From contig CM069607.1 in the NCBI GenBank assembly GCA_035771175.1, positions 9,377,501 to 9,441,500 on the forward strand: a stretch of DNA of 64,000 bases, given 5' to 3'. Of this stretch, positions 60,355-64,000 are shown piece after piece. The stretch's first letter is position 1; the number at the start of each line of letters is the position of its first letter. The DNA is from Paratinospora sagittata (Eukaryota; Streptophyta; Magnoliopsida; Ranunculales; Menispermaceae). The notes under the pieces are model-generated. The model had not been told where the DNA came from. It ran no database searches and saw only the letters and a program-made list of their open reading frames with translations. Both the position numbers and the translations under genes were made by a program.

Positions 60355-63270
60355 TCAAGACCCAAGTGATGCAACAATGGGCACTTGAACAGGAAACCCG
60401 TCAATCTCATCCTTCCATGGATTCTTCTTCTCGTTTGTTGGATCAATTTCCCTTAATGCCCTCCACACAGCACTGTTACATTTAAACCCTGATCCAAATG
60501 CTATCTGCCATATTCTATCTCCCTTCTTCATCCTTCCTTTTATCTCAATATAAGCAAGTTCATACCACAAAGAACTACTAGAAGTGTTCCCAAACCTATA
60601 CAAAGCCATCCTTGAAGGCTCCATATGCCACTCTCTAAGCTCCAAGTTCTTCTCTATCTCATCTAGAACCCCTCTCCCACCGGCATGAATGCAAAAATGC
60701 TCAAACGCAAGCTTGAAATCAGGTATATAAGGTCTTATATTAATCTTCATCTTCTTCAGGAACTTCTTTGCAACTAAGTTGATGAAGAAGAGGAGCTGCT
60801 CGGAGATTGGGAGTACTAGTGGCCCAAGGGTTGTGATGTTAATCTTGAGGGCCTCACCCGCTACAGCCATTAGGTTTTTCGATAGAGAAACGCCATTGCT
60901 TCCAGCAGTGTCTTCTTTTTGGTAGACACAGTTGAAGCAGATGTCATCGGAGCCTTTGTGGGTTCGAACAGTGTGGACAAGTTGGTACTTGGAGCGGCAG
61001 CGGTCCGAGGATCGGTTCGAGAGGAGGATGGCGGCTCCGCCCATTCGGAAGAGGCAGTTTGGAAGAAGCATTGAACGGTTGTTGCCGTAGTACCAATTAA
61101 GTGTCAAGCTCTCCATGCTAACTACTAGAGCATAGGAGTTGGGGTGTGCCTACAAGTAAATTATAAAAAAATAGTGATTAATTGAGAAGAATTAATATTC
61201 AAGGTAGTTAGCCTAGCTATTAAACGTATAAAAGCTAACAAATATAATGAAAATTGTCTTGCATAAATTAATATTTAAGCCATGCAAGTTTCTAAATATG
61301 GATAAGCTTATGGGCACAAACAAGCCCAAAAGCTAGATGGTTGCTAGCTATATTTGTGGTATCTCAGTAATTGATTTGCAATTTCTTAAATCCATTAATT
61401 AAGTTCATGATGAGAGGCTTTTTTAACTCTATCTATGCTCAGTATATTTGGATGTCGCAACTGGTTCCAAGTCCAAATAAAGGAGACCCAAACATTTTTC
61501 TCAACACACCAACGTTTAATAGTTTTGTAATTATAAAAAAAAAATTTACAATTGGACTTTAAAAAAGCAACTTTTTAAAGTATTATAAAACATATGCGAA
61601 AATTTTTATTTCCGTTCATCAACTGTTTCAAATTATTATCCTATTTTAAAAACTCAAAAAATTTAAATATTTCACTTTGTTTAGCTGTATTAATCACAAA
61701 CATATATTTTTAATCATAAATTAACATTTTAGGTTCTAAGATGAGTTTCTTTATTTTACTAATATTTAATAATTGTAAACTAATAGATATAAAAAGTGCT
61801 AAAAAATTTTTAAAAAAATTATGAAAAATAAAAAAAAAATGTTGGTGCTGGATTAAGAAAATTAAAACTAGCAGTGCCATTAGTAGCACCCATAATAAAG
61901 GATGGTCGTGTTAGATAGTGGATAAAGTGAATTCATGTGTACAACCCATGTAATTAGGAAAAAAGCTTAATTGAGCAGTTGAGTTGTACATTGATGAGAA
62001 GAGGACCTTTAGGCTTTAAGGAATATCTGCTACTGAAACTATTAAACTCTCAATTGTATATTATTTTATCACCTTGATGATCTAGTATAGAATTATACAT
62101 TTGCTCATTTCCTTTCATAGTGGTGCTATGAAAACACACATTGTTAACACTACCTTAAAAGTTGTTAGATCGCCTCGAATCAGAACACGTTTTCCTTCCA
62201 TTTATTGCTACTTCAATAATATTAATTTCTCTTGTAGTACGGGCCAGTTGAGATGCATAGTTATTAATCAAAATTTTTCATTTTTGTATGACTTGCAGAT
62301 CATATATACCTATACATAGGTGCAACAATCAGGTAGTACTAATTGATCTTAATTTCTTAATTAGTCATTGATCAATTAGTTGATCCTCTTGCAATCTCTA
62401 GTATTTAATTAGAACTTAATCTGATTTCTTCCTTCCAATCAAAATATGTTATAACAAAATAAAATAAAATAAAAAATCATGAACCAAACAACTCAAGAGA
62501 AAGAATATACATATAGTACTAACCTGGAGAAGATGCTTGGCAACGTCAATGGACACAAGTCCAGCACTGCAGCCCATCCCACCAAGGTTGTAGCTGATGA
62601 TATTCTCTCTAAGCTTGTAACGATTCACAATAGCTGTAGTATGAGATGGTGTAGGATTGAAAAGACTACAATTCACAACTAGAATTCCTATCTCCTTAGC
62701 CTTCACCCCAGTCTTCTCCAAGAGCTCATCAACAGCTCCAAACATAATGGTCTCAGCCTCCTTCCTTGCCTCATCTACACTAGGATTCGGCGGAACCCTT
62801 AAAAGAGCCGGTGGCAAGTACGTTGTTTGCCCTAACCCTGATCGTTCTATTATCTTCCTCTGAAATTTCAGGTTCTCTTCATGGAAGCTCCCTAAGAACA
62901 CCGAGAGCTCGATGAACCTCTCTCGGCTACAAATTTGATCGTGTTGGGGCTTGTAACATGCGAAATCGACCAAGTAGATTTTTCGAGGTTGAGACATGAA
63001 GTAAAAGGTGAGTATGTAAACTAAGAGAGATGAGACAATGATCATAATGACTAGGTTGTTGTATTTGAGATTGTTTGAAATTTCATGACTAAAATCGTGG
63101 AATTTTAGTGTTGATAAATGAGTTGCGAATATGGGAAGGAGAGGAATGAGGAAGAGATATATGGCATTGGAAATCAAGTAATGGTAGCCAAGCTTCACAT
63201 ACTTCATGAACTTGTTTATAATCATCTTTCTTTGAAGTGGGGAAAGATTATGGTCTTGTTTCTTGTTCAT
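60355..63270 (-). CDS. KCS: 3-ketoacyl-CoA synthase (KCS), copy B
   Basis: Two exons on the - strand: 63270-62524 (249 codons) and 61149-60355 (264 codons plus stop), 513 residues, the usual KCS length. The phase-0 GT-AG intron (1374 bp) falls at the same codon as in copy A. Two N-terminal membrane segments (about 33-55 and 73-95) follow [19 protein letters not shown], an ER KCS hallmark. Core motifs: [40 protein letters not shown] (Cys234), [13 protein letters not shown] (His404) and [15 protein letters not shown] (Asn437). The VVSTENIT motif of the family reads VVSMESLT here. It is the more canonical of the pair and is about two-thirds identical to copy A in exon 2 by eye. Expected to act in very-long-chain fatty acid elongation; the exact product is unknown. 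Confidence 0.95.
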
Positions 63271-63321
63271 GGTTGAACTAGAATATTTTGATCTTTATAG
63301 GTGGTTTATATCTGTTAGATT

Positions 63322-63353
<32 letters not shown>

Positions 63354-64000
63354 AAGAGGAGGGATGGTTTGATTTAGCAGAGATTGGGAGACTATAAAGT
63401 TCATTTAAAAAAATAAATAAATAAAAAAAAAAACCAAGGGAGCAACCACCCCAACGAACTTGATTAAATGAATGCAAAGACCTGAATAATTAGATGCTCC
63501 TTGGCTAAATAGAACTGATAAATTTTAAGCTAGCTAACTATTGTCTTCCTTTTTGTGGAAATTATAGTGTCATTTTACGATTTAACTTTTATTAAGCTTT
63601 TGCTGTCTTTTAAGGTGGAATTAATAATAGATCATTGCGTTTATTCTAAAAATAAAGTGATTTGGCACCAATCTCCGACAATGGTATAAAAAATTTGATA
63701 TGATCTTTTGAAAAAATTAATAAAGATATTTGCAAGTGCACAATGTCGATCTACAGGAATTGAGTAAGTCACCTTAAATTTTTTAGAAAATAAATTAAAA
63801 ATGTATATACTAAATAAGTCAAAGAAAAATAATAATTTGATTTCTAAAAATTCTAAATTCATGAAAGCAATTAATAAAAAAAATAGAATAATCTAAAACT
63901 GAATTTAAATCAACTTGAAATGCAAATAAAAGCAAGGAAATAAAGAAAAAAAAAGTAAATAATAAGTAATAAATGAAAGAAAGAGAAAGAAACAAAATTT
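63271..64000 (-). promoter_or_regulatory. Upstream region of KCS copy B
   Basis: It contains a (GAA)n tract (63324-63356; CTT on the gene strand), in a position likely to be 5' UTR or core promoter, as CT-rich tracts often are in plant genes. A rough A-tract follows at 63415-63433. The rest is AT-rich with no other gene. Confidence 0.4.
63324..63356. repeat. (GAA)n microsatellite
   Basis: About eleven GAA/AGA units, 54-86 bp upstream of the KCS copy B start codon. Confidence 0.95.

Overview
This is AT-rich nuclear DNA from a flowering plant. The evidence is split genes with GT-AG introns, plant-type LTR, LINE, SINE and CACTA elements, and two recognisable plant gene families. The species cannot be named from the sequence. 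No rRNA, tRNA, organellar, CRISPR or bacterial feature was seen.

Host genes. (1) A complete eight-exon gene on the + strand (17221-24797) encodes an armadillo-repeat protein matching LEAF AND FLOWER RELATED (LFR), a subunit of plant SWI/SNF chromatin-remodelling complexes. The joined exons give 467 codons with every junction in frame. (2) Two 3-ketoacyl-CoA synthase (KCS) genes lie in the same orientation on the - strand (42411-44499 and 60355-63270). Each has two exons, a phase-0 intron at the same codon position, and an intact Cys/His/Asn triad. They look like a tandem duplicate pair now separated mainly by a 13-kb transposon nest. Their expected role is the condensing step of very-long-chain fatty acid elongation at the ER, feeding wax, suberin or sphingolipid synthesis.

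Mobile DNA fills most of the rest. 790-16302: an old repeat with inverted ends holds a stack of long solo LTRs with exact 5-bp target duplications (1752-12374 and 12529-15481, plus 2353-5206 nested deeper). Inside the first is a CACTA element (2321-8037) carrying a captured exon of a WD40 host gene resembling RID3/IPI3. 18706-23848: a 5.1-kb LFR intron has taken in a hAT relic, a LINE tail, a MITE and an Au-type SINE. 25300-41100: LINE/RTE fragments (one LINE nested in another), Tourist-like and hAT-like elements, and SINEs. 44935-46341: a hAT MITE, then a SINE whose 5' end carries an inverted copy of its flanking DNA. 46606-59622: a second CACTA nest holding a MITE, a solo LTR, transposase relics, a truncated Copia and a young full-length but frame-broken Copia (54965-59441).

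The protein-coding content is conventional. The unusual signals are the exon capture, the SINE-associated fold-back, the depth of LTR nesting and the defective but recent Copia copy. Coordinates of ancient, degenerate repeats are approximate; where target duplications were found, the ends are exact.
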